Notes under the pieces: model-generated
What the model was told of the DNA's origin: nothing
What the model saw: only the letters and a program-made list of their open reading frames with translations
The model's database searches: none
Assembly: GCA_016758965.1 (NCBI GenBank)
Contig: JAEPRB010000042.1
Span: 62,001 to 126,000 of the forward strand
Direction: 5' to 3'
Source of the DNA: Circinella minor
Lineage: Eukaryota; Mucoromycota; Mucoromycetes; Mucorales; Lichtheimiaceae
DNA length: 64,000 nucleotides
Shown: in pieces, positions 1 through 12,061 of the stretch
Layout: the number at the start of each line of letters is the position of its first letter
How positions within the stretch are numbered: position 1 is the first letter of the stretch
Position numbers and translations under genes: made by a program

Positions 1-237
1 ACAGCATACCTATAGGTAAAAAAAAAAACATTCATTCTCATTTGTTCTACGTATTCAAAATAAATAATTACATTTATCTTTGTAACACATGTCACCAACC
101 CGTCAAATAAAAAAGAAAATTCCCTTCTTTCAACTAATTCAAACAACTATTTTTTTTTTATTAATAATATTACCGACTCGAACTTATTACTTATCCGACC
201 TTTTTCATCAAATATATCTTTTTTTTATGCTCCGTTT

Positions 238-238
<1 letters not shown>

Positions 239-268
<30 letters not shown>
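239..268. repeat. CTC trinucleotide microsatellite
   Basis: About eight CTC units followed by a short C run, in noncoding AT-rich DNA. Confidence 0.85.
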
Positions 269-269
<1 letters not shown>

Positions 270-929
270 TCTCACCTATCATATGTTTTAACACATTAAA
301 AGTAGGTTATAATAGTTAATAAAATTGTTTCGGTTCCACCGAGGTTACAAGCTTTTCGTCTTCTTCGGATATTCTATCTATATTTGTATTAGAGCGGAAA
401 ATAGATTATTACAAAAAGGAGAAAAGGAGGGGGAGGTTTAGAGAATTAGGGAAAATCGGCTTTAGTGATATATAAATGTAGTTTAATGGGAGTTAATTAT
501 TTAGTGTCATCGATGTAGTACATTATTTTTATGCAGTGAAACTTGATTTATTTTGGCATATCATAACATGTAATATTTTATATATAATTCTCTTCTTCTC
601 CGCTGAAAAAAAAAATAGTTGCTATATAATAGTGAGGTGTCTCTATCTAATAATAATGAGTAGCGGTAGTAGTACTTATCAAGAACGAATCAATCTTATT
701 TATTAGACATAATATAATTCCTATATATATATGTATTACAATACAACAAGTAGTGGATTTGTTAATTAATATGAATCAAACTCCCAGCATTTATCATTGT
801 TGCTAGGTAATACTTGTTACTAGGTAATAGAATTTATATTAAAGTATATAACGTAAAATCTGATAAGCCCAGTAATTATAATGGTAGTTTTATTTCTTTA
901 TTTTTTTTTTAATCAAAGATATATGTATT

Positions 930-954
930 ACACACACACACACACACACACACA
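930..954. repeat. CA dinucleotide microsatellite
   Basis: An uninterrupted run of about twelve CA units in intergenic DNA. Confidence 0.9.
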
Positions 955-2319
955 AAATCCATCAATTACTTTGTGTAATCAAGTCAAATGTACTTCCAGA
1001 ACCATTCTAGCCATTTAGTTGTTATTATGGTAAGTGGGAGCTTTGAATTGATCACCCCTTCGTGTAACATGGTTACTTTGTTAGTTGTTATTTAGGAGCT
1101 TGTTGAGTGCTTGACAAAAAAAAAATATATATGCATACTTTTTTAAATGCCTATGTGAATTAATAGTAGTAGACGTGCGCTTATTTTATATCATTATAAT
1201 CAAAATCCAATAATATTTTAGACAATAATAGAGGAGAGTTCTTACACAGCTAACCGAATATTTAAAAGCTCTTAATAAATGTATTATCACTAGTAAACGT
1301 CATTAATATAATTAATTTTTTTTATTTTTTACCCAAAGAAGAAAGAAGGTTGGTTTTTTTTTTCTTAAAAAGATATGTATCACACGATTCCTCGAATCTG
1401 ACATATATTTTTATTGAGTTTATAATACAAAGCTTCATTATAATCATTGACGTTACAGTAATTTTATTTTACCACGAGGGGCATAATTTACATAAATACC
1501 TATCAACTAAACCTTTGACCAATGGTAAGTTAGTTATTATATAATAGTAAGTTATTTTAAAAATGGGTCTTGTACATAAATTATAATACGTATCATATTT
1601 ATTTACGTACAACTTGTTTAATAAAAAATATAAAGGGGACACTAATATAACTTTATTTAATCTATAATCTATAATCTATTATTATTATTTTTTATTACAT
1701 CATGTTATATTCTCTCTTTGGTTCAATATTACTCTTTATTAATACATTTTATTTTTTGAAACCCTTGTTATTATTTACAGAGGCCATTTTTTAAAAAAAT
1801 AAAAAAAAATAAAGACCCAGTCATAACAAATAAACAAATAAATGGACTGTTCATGAATAAATGACCTCTGAATTTTCAATAATAGACTCTAAGACTACAT
1901 AATACGTATGGATATTTACCATCAAGTTATTTCGAATCCACTCACACTAATGTTTTTTTTTTCACTTAATATGATTTATTTTAATACACAAGTAAAAGAC
2001 ATCATTGCATGGTACTTATAATGGTGCTCTTGCTACTAGAAATATATGTATGACCTAATACAATAATGACTTTTTAGAACCTGTGTAAAACTTTTAGCAA
2101 AAAAAAAAAAAAGAAAAGCAAAACTCATATTTTTCTTTATAACAAAATACTTTGTAAAAGAATAAAAAACATATTTATATATTTAATATTTTATTGAAAA
2201 AAGAAAAAGAAAATATCATTCACAAAAGTAATGTAATACAATTATTTTCAAAATAAACTTTTTTTTTTGGTGTCTTGCAACTACTTGTATAAAATTCTTC
2301 ATAATTAAAACTAATACCC

Positions 2320-3845
2320 CTACATCACACTAACTGGACCAGAAGAAGAAGGCTCTTCCGTTGTTGGTTGATCATTTTCATGCATTAATGCACGTAAATT
2401 ATTAAGTAAATTTATCATTTGTTCTGTCATTATTGGAAGATTTGCACGTAATGATGCTATCACTTTATCCATTCGAGCATCAAAGTCTGTATCACTATAT
2501 ACATATATATATATATGAAGTTCATTTTTATTGTTGTTTATTATCAAAGGTTTTTTTTTCTTTCCCTCTCCAAAAAAAAAAAGATAACAATGAACTTACT
2601 TGTCAGATCCTTTGAATTGTTTCACCAAATTAGTCATTTGTTCAATAACTTCTGGAGATAACATATCATTTGGTAAGATTGTAATTGGACAAGCAAATGG
2701 AATACCTTTTTTTTTTTATGGAAAAAAAAAAAAGAATTTATGTTAATAAGATATAATATTTTTTTAATATACCAAAACAATTATTATTTTAAATATTTTT
2801 TTTTATTACCTTGATTCTTTCGATGTTGTTCAATATGAACATATTGTATTCGTGAAATATCACCTTCAAATGCAAATGATGGATTTACAATAATTCCAAT
2901 GAATGGTTCAACACCTGTTGTATCATCTCGAAAGAGTGTCTATATAATAGTAATTATTATTATTATTAAATAAATCGTAAATAAATATTATATATCTTAC
3001 CTGATAAAGTTGTTGATATTCTATATCACGAACACTTGGATTTGGTTCAAATGTTGGATGAGAATGATACCAACCAACTACTGAAAGACCTTTATGTGCA
3101 AATACTTCTCGTGCTTTCATTTCTGATTCTGGATCCATTTCACACTATATAAAATGATAGGTTTATTATCAATTATCCAAAGTTGAAAAAAAAAAATTTA
3201 AAGTTAAAATATACCTCAATGTCTGTACTACTAGTTCCACGACAAGGGAAAACACATTCAACATAAAGTTTTCGTTCTTCATGTACATATCGACCACCCA
3301 ATAAACCAATAATTTCAGTATATGATAAATGAGAATGAAAATCCATCATAAGCTTTTTTGTTATATATAACAAAAAAAAATGGTATTTAATTTGATATTA
3401 GTTTTTTTTTTCTAATATATATATATATATATATATGAAAAAGAAGATAATAATATATAGATTAAATCTTAAAAAAAAAAAATACTTTACCAAAGCATTA
3501 CTAGCAACGTCAACATGAAATGGTGGATCGATATCAGTATATTCTTCCACAGGTATAAGACAAAATGGATCATCCGTATCACGTGGACCATTTTCATCAT
3601 AATAATGTTGAGGTTTCTTGGTAACACGTCTTGGTCGTGGTCTGTTTCTTCCATTACCTTTGGCGTTCGAACGTCCATCATAATCATCATCAGGTCTAAA
3701 TTGAAAATAATATTATTAGATGCCAAAAAAAAAAAAAAGAGTTTTTTTTCCCTATTATATACACTTATTCCTTCATATTAGTAAATTTATATCGAGAAAT
3801 TTTTATTCTATTTACCTTGATTTACGTTTCTGAAAACTGAATGAC

Positions 3846-3887
<42 letters not shown>

Positions 3888-5895
3888 GAATGAGTTAAAT
3901 ACTTATTATTCTACCTATTATTAATATTTGGACATAATTTTTTTTTTTAAAAAAAAAGTTATACATTTACGTTTCGTTACCATCATCTTCACCATCTGAT
4001 TCTTCATAATAAAAATAACCTCGTCTCGATGATGATGAAGAAGAAGTAGTTTGAATGCGTCTTGGAGCTCGAGGTTTTGTATTAGTTACACAACCGACAT
4101 TAATAGCTTTTATTTTTTCAAGATAAGCATGAACACGTCCAATAGCATTTACATCACCACAATCTTTTAAACTTTTACGTGCAGCAGTTTTAGTCATATA
4201 TTCTGGTTTATAAACACGATGCCAACTATCCAAAATATGATTTCGAATTTTCATATAACGTTCAGGTGATTTAGCACTTGATTTCGAGTCACAAAACCAT
4301 TCAGGGTTATTCTTTTTTTCATCTTCAGTAATTATATTTCTGTCAAGGTGATGACATTCCTCTTCATTATCTTCTTTTTCTTCTTGTGACTTGAATATAT
4401 GATTATAAAATAAGTTATTTTTTTTTCTTTAATCAAATATATATATATATATATTACTTACCACAAAAGTATTATTGTTCGTCATAACATTATCATTCTT
4501 ATTCTCATTATTATCAGTGGTAGTGATAATAGTATTTTCATCTTGTGAAATATTGAAAGTATTATCATTCAAAGAAATACCTTGATTTACTGCTATTGAG
4601 GTTACTTGTTCTTCAGAAAAAAGTGGACCAGGTTGTGGTGAAGAAGGTGGTTCAGATGTTTCCATCATTATCATGGGTGTTGTTAAAGTTTTTTCTTCCC
4701 ATGATTCTTTATTTTTTTTAATCTTTTTATTATCAGTTTCGGATTTATTTACTGTTGGTTGATTAGGAACATTTTCATCCATCTAAAATTATATATAAAA
4801 TGATAAATTAGGAAGCAAAAAAAAAAAAAAAAAAAAAGACAAGGAGTAAAAAAAAAAAAAAAAAGGGAGGAGGGGGGGATAGGGACAAAAGTATATTTTA
4901 AAGGCGTTTTTATTGTTTATTGTTTTTTTTCTTTTCTTTTACCTTTTCAGTCAATAGCCAATGACGTGCATGGTTTTTACATTGAAGTGGGTTTCGTGTT
5001 TTGACACGCTCAGAAATAGCTATCCACTTTCCATAACCAAACTCCAACTATATATAAGATGATTTTGTTTAATAAGTTTATAATGATCAGTAAAAAAAAT
5101 AAAAATAAAAAGTGATATTACCAATCCTTTTTGTAAGAGTAAATCTTCTTCATCTGTCCAACGCCTATTATGTGAAGGAAGTGATATTGATGACGTTTCT
5201 ATTAAATAATAATGATAAATTAATTTTTATGTAGTCAAAAGTATATATATATATATATATAAAGAAACGACCCACTAATAAAAACAAAAAGAATTACCTT
5301 GATGTTTTCGACTGGTTGATAATGTTTTTTCAGGTTGTGGTGAACTTTCTTCTTCTTGTTCATATTGTTGATTTGATAATGTTGTTGGTGACGTGGCTAT
5401 TGTTGTTGTTTCAGTATCCTTTTTCATCGTAGTTGTAATAGTAGTGTCAAATTTTTGTTCTTGTTGTTGTTCTGTTGAAATTGATGTTATTTGTGGTTGT
5501 TGGCTTAGTTCTTGTTCTACTTCTTGTGTATGTTGAAAATGAGAATGATGAGGTTCTTCATATGAGAGCTGAAGTGGTGGTGGTGATTGTGTAGTGTAAT
5601 ACATACTTCCTATAAGAGAAGATGGGTCCGTAATAGATGTACCTTGATTTGTAGTAGTAGATTCAATATGGTGGTGATGATGATGATGATGAAAAGGAGA
5701 AGATGTTAGTTGTTGTGTTGCTATTGCTGTTGTATTTGAATGATGTTGTTCATGTTGAGTCATAAACTTTGTATTAGAAGTTGAAGACATAATAACAGAA
5801 GATGTCAAAAGGTCTTGCATATTATCTGCAGTACAATAATTTGGATCTTCCATTGTTGGATGATGATGATTAAATGGATTATTCATATCTTCCAT
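2320..5895 (-). CDS. MYSM1: MYSM1-like histone H2A deubiquitinase (SANT-SWIRM-JAMM)
   Basis: Predicted nuclear metalloprotease that would remove ubiquitin from histone H2A. Twelve exons join in frame to 812 aa: 5298-5895, 5122-5198, 4943-5047, 4462-4782, 3971-4389, 3816-3836 (21-nt microexon), 3491-3695, 3215-3352, 3001-3144, 2810-2939, 2600-2705, 2320-2494. Residues 1-205 are Q/T/S/H-rich with a poly-His run. A SANT/Myb domain ([23 protein letters not shown]) spans about 211-262. A SWIRM domain (NNPEWFCD to [13 protein letters not shown]) spans about 394-467. The MPN+ domain has the full JAMM zinc site: Glu595, then [14 protein letters not shown] with His655, His657 and Asp668. This SANT-SWIRM-MPN order is that of animal MYSM1 (2A-DUB). 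The ATG at 5895 is used; an in-frame extension upstream has only TTG. Divergent from the H+-ATPase gene. The domain assignment is strong; the substrate is inferred from the family. Confidence 0.9.
3848..3884. repeat. AT dinucleotide microsatellite in an intron
   Basis: About eighteen AT units in the intron just upstream of the 21-nt microexon of the deubiquitinase gene. The run ends about ten bases before the acceptor at 3837-3838, so length changes could affect microexon recognition (inference). Confidence 0.85.
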
Positions 5896-6884
5896 CCGTT
5901 TTTCTTTTTTTTTTATTAGTATAAGCAAAAGAAAATAAAAGGAAAAGAAAGGAAAAAAAAAAACTGGTCCTCTGATTTTTTTTTTTTTTTGACAGTGTAA
6001 AGTTAAAAGTAAGAGGGAACAAAAAAAAAAAAAAAAGGCTTTGCGTGCGTAAGATGTGAGTGTGGGTGTGTGGGTGAAAAAGAGAGTTTGAAAAATAAAA
6101 AAAAAGTTATTGTTTATGGTAAATCTAGCCCATTGGTTAAGAGATTATGATACATTAACAACAACAACAAAAACAAAATAGAACCTTTATATTATTATGA
6201 CAACAATAAGATAAAAATGTTCCCAGTTCAAGGTACCACACATAACACACTCTTTCTTTCAACTCTTGTAACAAACAACAGGCACCTAGAAAAAAAAAAC
6301 CTGTTTTTAGGCCGCCTGCATTTACTTTATTTCGCACATGTAAAAAATAAAGATTTTTTTGTTCTTTCTAGGAGGGAGGGGGGGGGGAGGTGAAGTTAAT
6401 TTTGGGGGTAGAGAGAGGAAGGAGGAGGGGGTGGCAATAACTTTTTGAGAAAATTATTTGCATAAACAAACAAAACATTACAGCCAATGAAGAACTATTT
6501 TTATTTTTGTTTTCGGGTCCTTTTTTTTTTCTAAATGGCTTTAAAAAGGATTTACTAAATGTTTAATTAGAAAAACTTGTTATCTACAAGAAAAAATTTG
6601 AACCCTTTTTAAAAAAAAAATGTTTTACTTATTTCTATTAACAATGGATGACATCAATTTTTATTAAAATTATTGATAATATACATATATATCATAAACT
6701 GAAACCAAAAAAAAAAAAAAAAAAACCATGGATCCAGTAGCTCGGTGAATATTTTAATGATTGTCATACCCATCGTTTTCAATTTTTTTTTTTTTTGTTA
6801 CTATCAAATTCATTTATTGTTATTGTGTTATATGTGTACTTCTTTCCTTTCTTTTTCTTGATTTTTTTTTTCAAAAGAAAAAAG
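5896..6884. promoter_or_regulatory. Divergent promoter region between deubiquitinase and H+-ATPase
   Basis: 989 bp separate the two start codons. The region contains long A/T homopolymers (expected to exclude nucleosomes) and a strongly G-rich block at 6371-6432 with several runs of three or more G on the plus strand. No defined transcription-factor site is claimed. Confidence 0.5.
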
Positions 6885-9800
6885 ATGGCAGACGATCCTG
6901 AAAAAGCTGCTGCTGCTGCTGCTACACCAGCTCAAGGTGCATCTACTTCAAGACCAAGTGATGAATCTAAAGTACGTCCATCACATGAAACAACGACAAC
7001 AACTCTTAGATCTACAAGTAATCAACCTAATCGGGTTCAAGATAATAATGACGATAAAGAATTAAATGAAAAAGCTCCAACACAGCAACATGGAAGTTTT
7101 CCACCATTAAAAGATATTCCTATTGAACAACTTTATGATCATGATCATTATGATTTAACAAAGATGGAACCAACGGATATATTTCGTTTATTAGAGTAAG
7201 TTATTTATCATGATCATCCATTCATTTCTTTTTTTTTTTTTTACAAACATTATATAATTGTTTGTACAACTTCATAAAAATAAATAAATTAATCATTCTA
7301 AACTTTTCCCATTTTAATAATATAGAACAACTACAGATGGATTAACTTCACAAGAAGCTGAAGCTCGTATGCAACATTTTGGACCAAATCGTATTCAAGA
7401 AAAAGAGGAAAACCCCATCTTACAATTTTTAGGATTTATGTGGAACCCCTTGTCATGGGTCATGGAAGCTGCTGCTATTGTTGCTATTGGTGTATCCAAT
7501 GGTGGAGGACGTCCTCCAGATTATCCTGATTTTATTGGTATTGTTATCCTTCTTTTAGCCAATTCTATTATCGGTTTTTTGGAAGAACGACAAGCTGGTA
7601 ATGCAGTGAAAGCTTTAATGGAGTCTTTAGCACCCGAAGCTAAAGTCAAACGTGATGGAGAATGGAAATCGATTGAAGCGGCTGATTTGGTACCAGGTGA
7701 TGTCATTGCTACCAAATTAGGTGATGTGATTCCTGCAGATGGTCGACTTATTCGTGCTCATGGTGAAGTCTCTATTGATCAAGCTGCTTTGACAGGTGAA
7801 TCTTTACCCGTGACTAAAGATGCAGGTGATGAAGTATTTTCTGGTTCAACCATGAAACAAGGTGAAGCAGAAGCCATTGTTATTGGTACTGGATCAAATA
7901 CATTCTTTGGTCGTGCTGCTCGATTGGTAGGTGAAGCCAATGAAGGTATTGGTCATTTACAAACAATTTTGGCCAAAATCGGTAATTTCTGTTTATGCAG
8001 TATCGGTATCTTTTTAGTCGTGGAAATTCTGGTCATGTATGCTGCCTATCGATACGCTTATCGACGTGGTATTGATAATATTTTGGTGTTGCTCATTGGT
8101 GGTATTCCTATTGCTATGCCAACAGTCTTGTCAGTTACTTTGGCTATTGGTGCTAAACAATTGGCTGAACACAAAGCTATTGTTACTCGTATTACCGCTA
8201 TTGAAGAAATGGCTGCTGTTACTATTCTTTGTTCTGATAAAACCGGTACTTTGACATTGAATAAGTTAATTGTGGATCAACCTACTTTACGTACATATAC
8301 ATCGGATTATAGTGTGGAAGATGTAATGCGTATTGCTGCTTATGCTTCACGAATGGAAAATCAAGACGCTATTGATTTTTGTATCGTCAATGCACTCAAG
8401 GATCCCAAAGCTGCACGTGAAGGTATTGATGAACTTGAATTTAAACCATTTAACCCAGTCATCAAACGAACAGAAATTACATATAAACGAGAATCTGATG
8501 GAAAGGTATTCCGTGCCACCAAGGGTATGTCACACTTTGTTTTGGACTTGTGTACACGTGGCAAGGATGAAGCCCAAATCAAGGCATTAAATGATGATGT
8601 GGATGAATTTGCTAGAAGAGGTCTTCGTGCATTAGCCGTTGCTATCGATGAAGTACCCAGTGGTCAGGTAGATGGTGAAGGCCTTGGATTCCGTCTCATT
8701 GGTTTGTTACCTATTTATGATCCACCACGATCTGACACCAAAGAAACAATTGATCGAGCTATTGAATTAGGTGTACAAGTCAAGATGATTACAGGTGATC
8801 AACTGGCTATTGCCAAAGAAACGGGTCGTCGTCTTGGTATGGGTGATAATATGTTCCTTTCTACTACACTCAAAGAAGGTCCTCCAGCTGGTAGTGGGTA
8901 TACTTCTGTGGATGAATTGGTCATGGGTGCTGATGGTTTTGCTGGTGTTTATCCAGAACACAAATATGAAATTGTCGAAAGATTACAAAAGATGGGACAT
9001 ATGGTGGCCATGACGGGTGATGGTGTTAATGATGCTCCTGCTCTTTCCAAGGCTAATGTAGGTGTTGCTGTTGCTGAAGCATCCGATGCTGCACGATCAG
9101 CTGCTGATATCGTATTGACTGAACCTGGTTTATCCGTTATTATTGAAGCATTAATTAATTCTCGACAAATTTTCCAACGTGCTCGTAATTATTCCATGTA
9201 TACGTGTTCCGTTACAATCCGTATTGTTGTCGGTTTTTCCATCATGGTATTTGCTTTTAAATTCGATTTCCCTCCATTTATGGTACTGATTTTAGCCATG
9301 TTGAACGATGGTACCATCATGACTATTTCCAAAGATCGTGTGAAACCTTCTCCTCATCCAGATCAATGGAATTTATTTGAAATTTTCTCTTATGCGATTG
9401 TTTATGGTATTTATTTGGCAGCATCCACCATTGCCTTTTTTGCTACCATTTACTATACCACCTTTTTCCATCGTAAATTTGGTCTCGAACAATTCAATTC
9501 ACCAAACCATCGAAAATTACATTCAATTATTTATTTACAAGTATCCACTATTTCTCAAGCATTAATTTTTATTACAAGATCTCAAGGTTGGTTCTTTACT
9601 GAACGTCCTTCGGTTATTCTCATGTGTGCATTTGTTGTGGCTCAATTGGTTGCTACGTTTATTTCCGTTTATGCCAACTGGGGTTTTACAGAAATTGAAG
9701 GATGTGGTTGGCATTGGGCTGGCGTTGCTTGGGTATGGAATTTTATTTGGTTTTGTCCTTTGGATCTTATCAAGTTTGGTATGCAACGTATCTTTGACCG

Positions 9801-10068
9801 ACGTAAAGTGGGTCCAGAAGAAGCATTACATCATGCTCCTTCTCGTCGACCTTCTGCGATATCAACATCCACATCATCTCGTTATTATTCTCGTCGTTTG
9901 CAATCATTGGCAAGTCTTCATCGACCTCGATTATCCAAAGAACAAACACGTAGATTAAGTCGTCAATTGAGTGGTCGAAGTAATTCAATGGCTGCAGCTG
10001 CTGCTGCTGCTACTGCTAATCAAGGAGGAGCACCGGGCGGTTCATCTCTTCCACCTGCTACAAATTAA
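6885..10068 (+). CDS. PMA1: Plasma-membrane H+-ATPase, plant-type P3A
   Basis: P-type proton pump that uses ATP to export H+ and energise the plasma membrane. Two exons, 6885-7195 and 7326-10068, give 1017 aa. The actuator TGES starts at residue 260, the phosphorylated Asp408 lies in CSDKTGT, and MTGDGVNDAP starts at 666; about ten membrane segments are expected. Segments such as YLQVSTISQALIFITRSQGW, ANWGFTEIEGCGWHWAGV and PLDLIKFG match plant AHA pumps far better than ascomycete Pma1. The nucleotide-domain motif reads KGMS rather than KGAP. The last 100 residues are rich in basic Ser/Thr sites (RRPS, RRLS), then an Ala run, and lack the plant YTV 14-3-3 end. Codon use is strongly biased, suggesting high expression. 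ATG 6885 follows a poly-T/A leader; upstream in-frame codons have no ATG and read as a hydrophobic poly-T artefact. Function is secure. Confidence 0.95.
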
Positions 10069-10460
10069 TTGAACACATAAAACATATAGACACACAACAC
10101 ATACATACATACATACGCACACTCAACATTTAATGTATATAACTTTCGATACCAACAAGAATCATTTGAGGAAGAACTATTAATAAACGTGACAATGGTT
10201 AGAAAAGAAAAAAAAATAGCACAACATTTAAATTAAAATAATTACTCATATTTATAAAAAAAAAAAAAAAAAAAGAACATTTTTTTCTCGCATGTAAATA
10301 TAAAATATTTAGAAACTTAATAATAACAATAGAACAAAATAAAAATTGTTGGTTTTTCTTTTTATTTATTATTTTTGATACAAAAATTTTTTTCTAAAAG
10401 GTTATAATGTAAAGATGGTTGGAAATGGAAAATAGTAATACAAGTTAAAGCAAAATTAGA
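10069..10460. other. Convergent 3' intergenic spacer
   Basis: 392 bp between the stop codons of the H+-ATPase (plus) and the SDR (minus). It has an ACATACATAC-type repeat near 10099-10117 and A-rich runs. Both 3' UTRs must end here; no gene is seen. Confidence 0.6.
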
Positions 10461-11784
10461 TTAAAGGTTAGCAAATATAGCAGCACCACCATCAACAGTA
10501 ATAGTAGCACCATTTGTATATTGACCAGCACGAGAAGACAAGTAGATACAAGTACCGGCAATATCTTCAGGTGATCCAATACGACCAGTAGGGATCTTTG
10601 ATTTAATAATTTCTCCAAAATTATCTAAAGTAGCCTTCATCATCTTTGATTGGAATGCACCAGGAGCAATAGCATTACATAAAACATGTTCACTACCTAA
10701 TTTTGAGGCCATATGACGAGTAAGATGATGAAGACCAGCTTTAGAAGCAGAATAAGCATAAGTATCTTGTGGAGGAACACGAATACCATCAATGGATCCA
10801 ATGTTAATGATAGCGGAGTGACTTTCGGGAGATGCCTTGGCAGTCAACAAAGGCAAAACACTATTATATATTTTCCAAAAAAAAAAAAAACCTCGTCATT
10901 ATAACTTACGCTCTTCACTTTCTTCATTTGGATACAACATTTTTTCACTAATAAAAAAAAAGAAAAAGAAAAGAGAGAGAGAGAGAGAGATAATACTTAC
11001 GCTTGAGATAAAGTAAAGATACGTTTCAAGTTCAAGTTAATAACTTTTTCAAATGCTTTATCAGCATAATCATGGAAACTAGCATTCCAATTGGCACCAG
11101 CATTGTTAACTAAAACATCCAAGTGATTTTCACGTTTACCAAGTTCACTTGCTAATCGTTGAACTTCTTCATAACTTTGTAAATCAGCAGGAATAGGAAT
11201 ACATTGACCAGGACCACGTTCATTTAATTCCTTGGCCACCTTTTTTAATTCATAAAACAATTTTCTTTTGTTAAAAACTCCAATGGTTTATATGGGGTGG
11301 GAGGTTCTTTTTTTAAAAGCCTTATACCCCCCCCCCACTCCCACCCGTTTCTTTCTCTTTCTCTTTCTTTTTCCCATTTCTTTAATCCACTTTTATGCAA
11401 AAAAAATACCTTATCACAAGCATCAGCTGATCGACTGGTAATGTATACTTTGGCACCACCACTAACAAAACCCTAAGAATAAAAATAAAAATAAAACTCA
11501 TCATATTAGAAATGTCAAAAGACATTTTTAAAAAAAAAAAACCATGGGAGAGTCTTTATAAAAGAAATCTTACAGTTGCAATCATCTCACCAATGCCACG
11601 AGAACCACCAGTTACTAAGACAACCTATATGAAAAAAAAACCCCCCCACCCATAGTAACCCAAATAATAAACTGGTGAATTTTTTTTTTTACTTTTTGTT
11701 GATTAAATAATCCATTTGAAATATAGTATATATATATATGTTGTTTACCTTGTCCTTAACGTCAAATAAGTTTTTGAAGTCCAT
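10461..11784 (-). CDS. SDR-family NAD(P)-dependent oxidoreductase (RhlG-like)
   Basis: Rossmann-fold short-chain dehydrogenase/reductase, closest in motif layout to RhlG-like 3-oxoacyl reductases; the substrate is unknown. Five exons (11749-11784, 11574-11624, 11410-11472, 11001-11239, 10461-10860) give 262 aa. The cofactor motif TGGSRGIG is at 17-24, NNAG at 95-98, the catalytic Ser152, and YSASK with Tyr166 and Lys170. The end VDGGAAIFANL is normal for the family. Joining 11001 directly to 10860 gives SQAVLPLLTAK, the expected helix. The intron between them contains a 38-nt block with perfect splice sites that would shift the frame (separate entry). The third intron carries a G-rich/purine tract. 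It converges with the H+-ATPase gene, and lies 277 bp downstream of the HP1-like gene on the same strand. Confidence 0.9.
10911..10948 (-). other. Cryptic or cassette exon inside an SDR intron
   Basis: A 38-nt block bounded on the minus strand by TATTAG upstream and GTAAGT downstream. Its 3' context, GC then GTAAGT, repeats that of the real donor at 11001/11000. Inclusion adds 38 nt, shifts the frame and reaches a TGA at 10844-10846. It is therefore either a chance sequence or a poison exon that could lower enzyme output through decay of the message. Sequence signals are clear; use is unproven. Confidence 0.4.
11320..11389 (-). other. Intronic G-rich / polypurine tract
   Basis: On the sense (minus) strand of the SDR gene the third intron has an A/G-only stretch followed by GGGTGGGAGT and a run of ten G. 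This fits a G-quadruplex pattern of four G runs with short loops. It lies between donor 11409 and acceptor 11240. Confidence 0.6.
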
Positions 11785-12061
11785 GTTTTATTTGAATAAT
11801 AATAATAAAAGAGACAAACACAGTAGGTAATCAAATTTCTAATTAAATAGGGCAATTTGGATGAATTTAGCTGACAAAGTTTAAATTGTGAATTTTCTTT
11901 TTTCTTTCGGGGGTTAGTTAAAGTATGCTATATGTAATGTTTAATATTCATTATATAATACTTTATAGACCATTTTTTTTTTTAAAAAAAAAAGAAGTTG
12001 GTTTTATTTATTTATATATTATAAACAGTAATTAAAAAAAAAAAAGAACAGATACATAAAA

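Larger units (their letters stand above)
1..2319. other. AT-rich intergenic region, no gene seen
   Basis: No reading frame here has the length, composition or splice pattern of a gene. The only marked structures are a CTC trinucleotide run near 239-268, a CA dinucleotide run at 930-954 and many A or T homopolymer runs. It lies downstream of the minus-strand deubiquitinase gene that ends at 2320. Confidence 0.7.

Noticed and set aside
930..954. CRISPR-like or regulatory repeat
   Set aside because: A plain CA microsatellite; no spaced repeat array exists in the window.
5896..5928. Upstream in-frame start of the deubiquitinase (MLILIKKKEKR reading)
   Set aside because: The first codon is TTG and the stretch is a Lys/poly-A-type leader; ATG 5895 is the first real Met.
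6795..6884. Hydrophobic N-terminal extension of the H+-ATPase
   Set aside because: It begins with a non-ATG codon and is the translation of a poly-T/A leader; the ATG at 6885 in an AAAAAGATGG context fits.
10911..10948. Fifth coding exon of the SDR
   Set aside because: Its inclusion shifts the frame and truncates the enzyme, while direct joining restores the family sequence; kept only as a possible poison exon.
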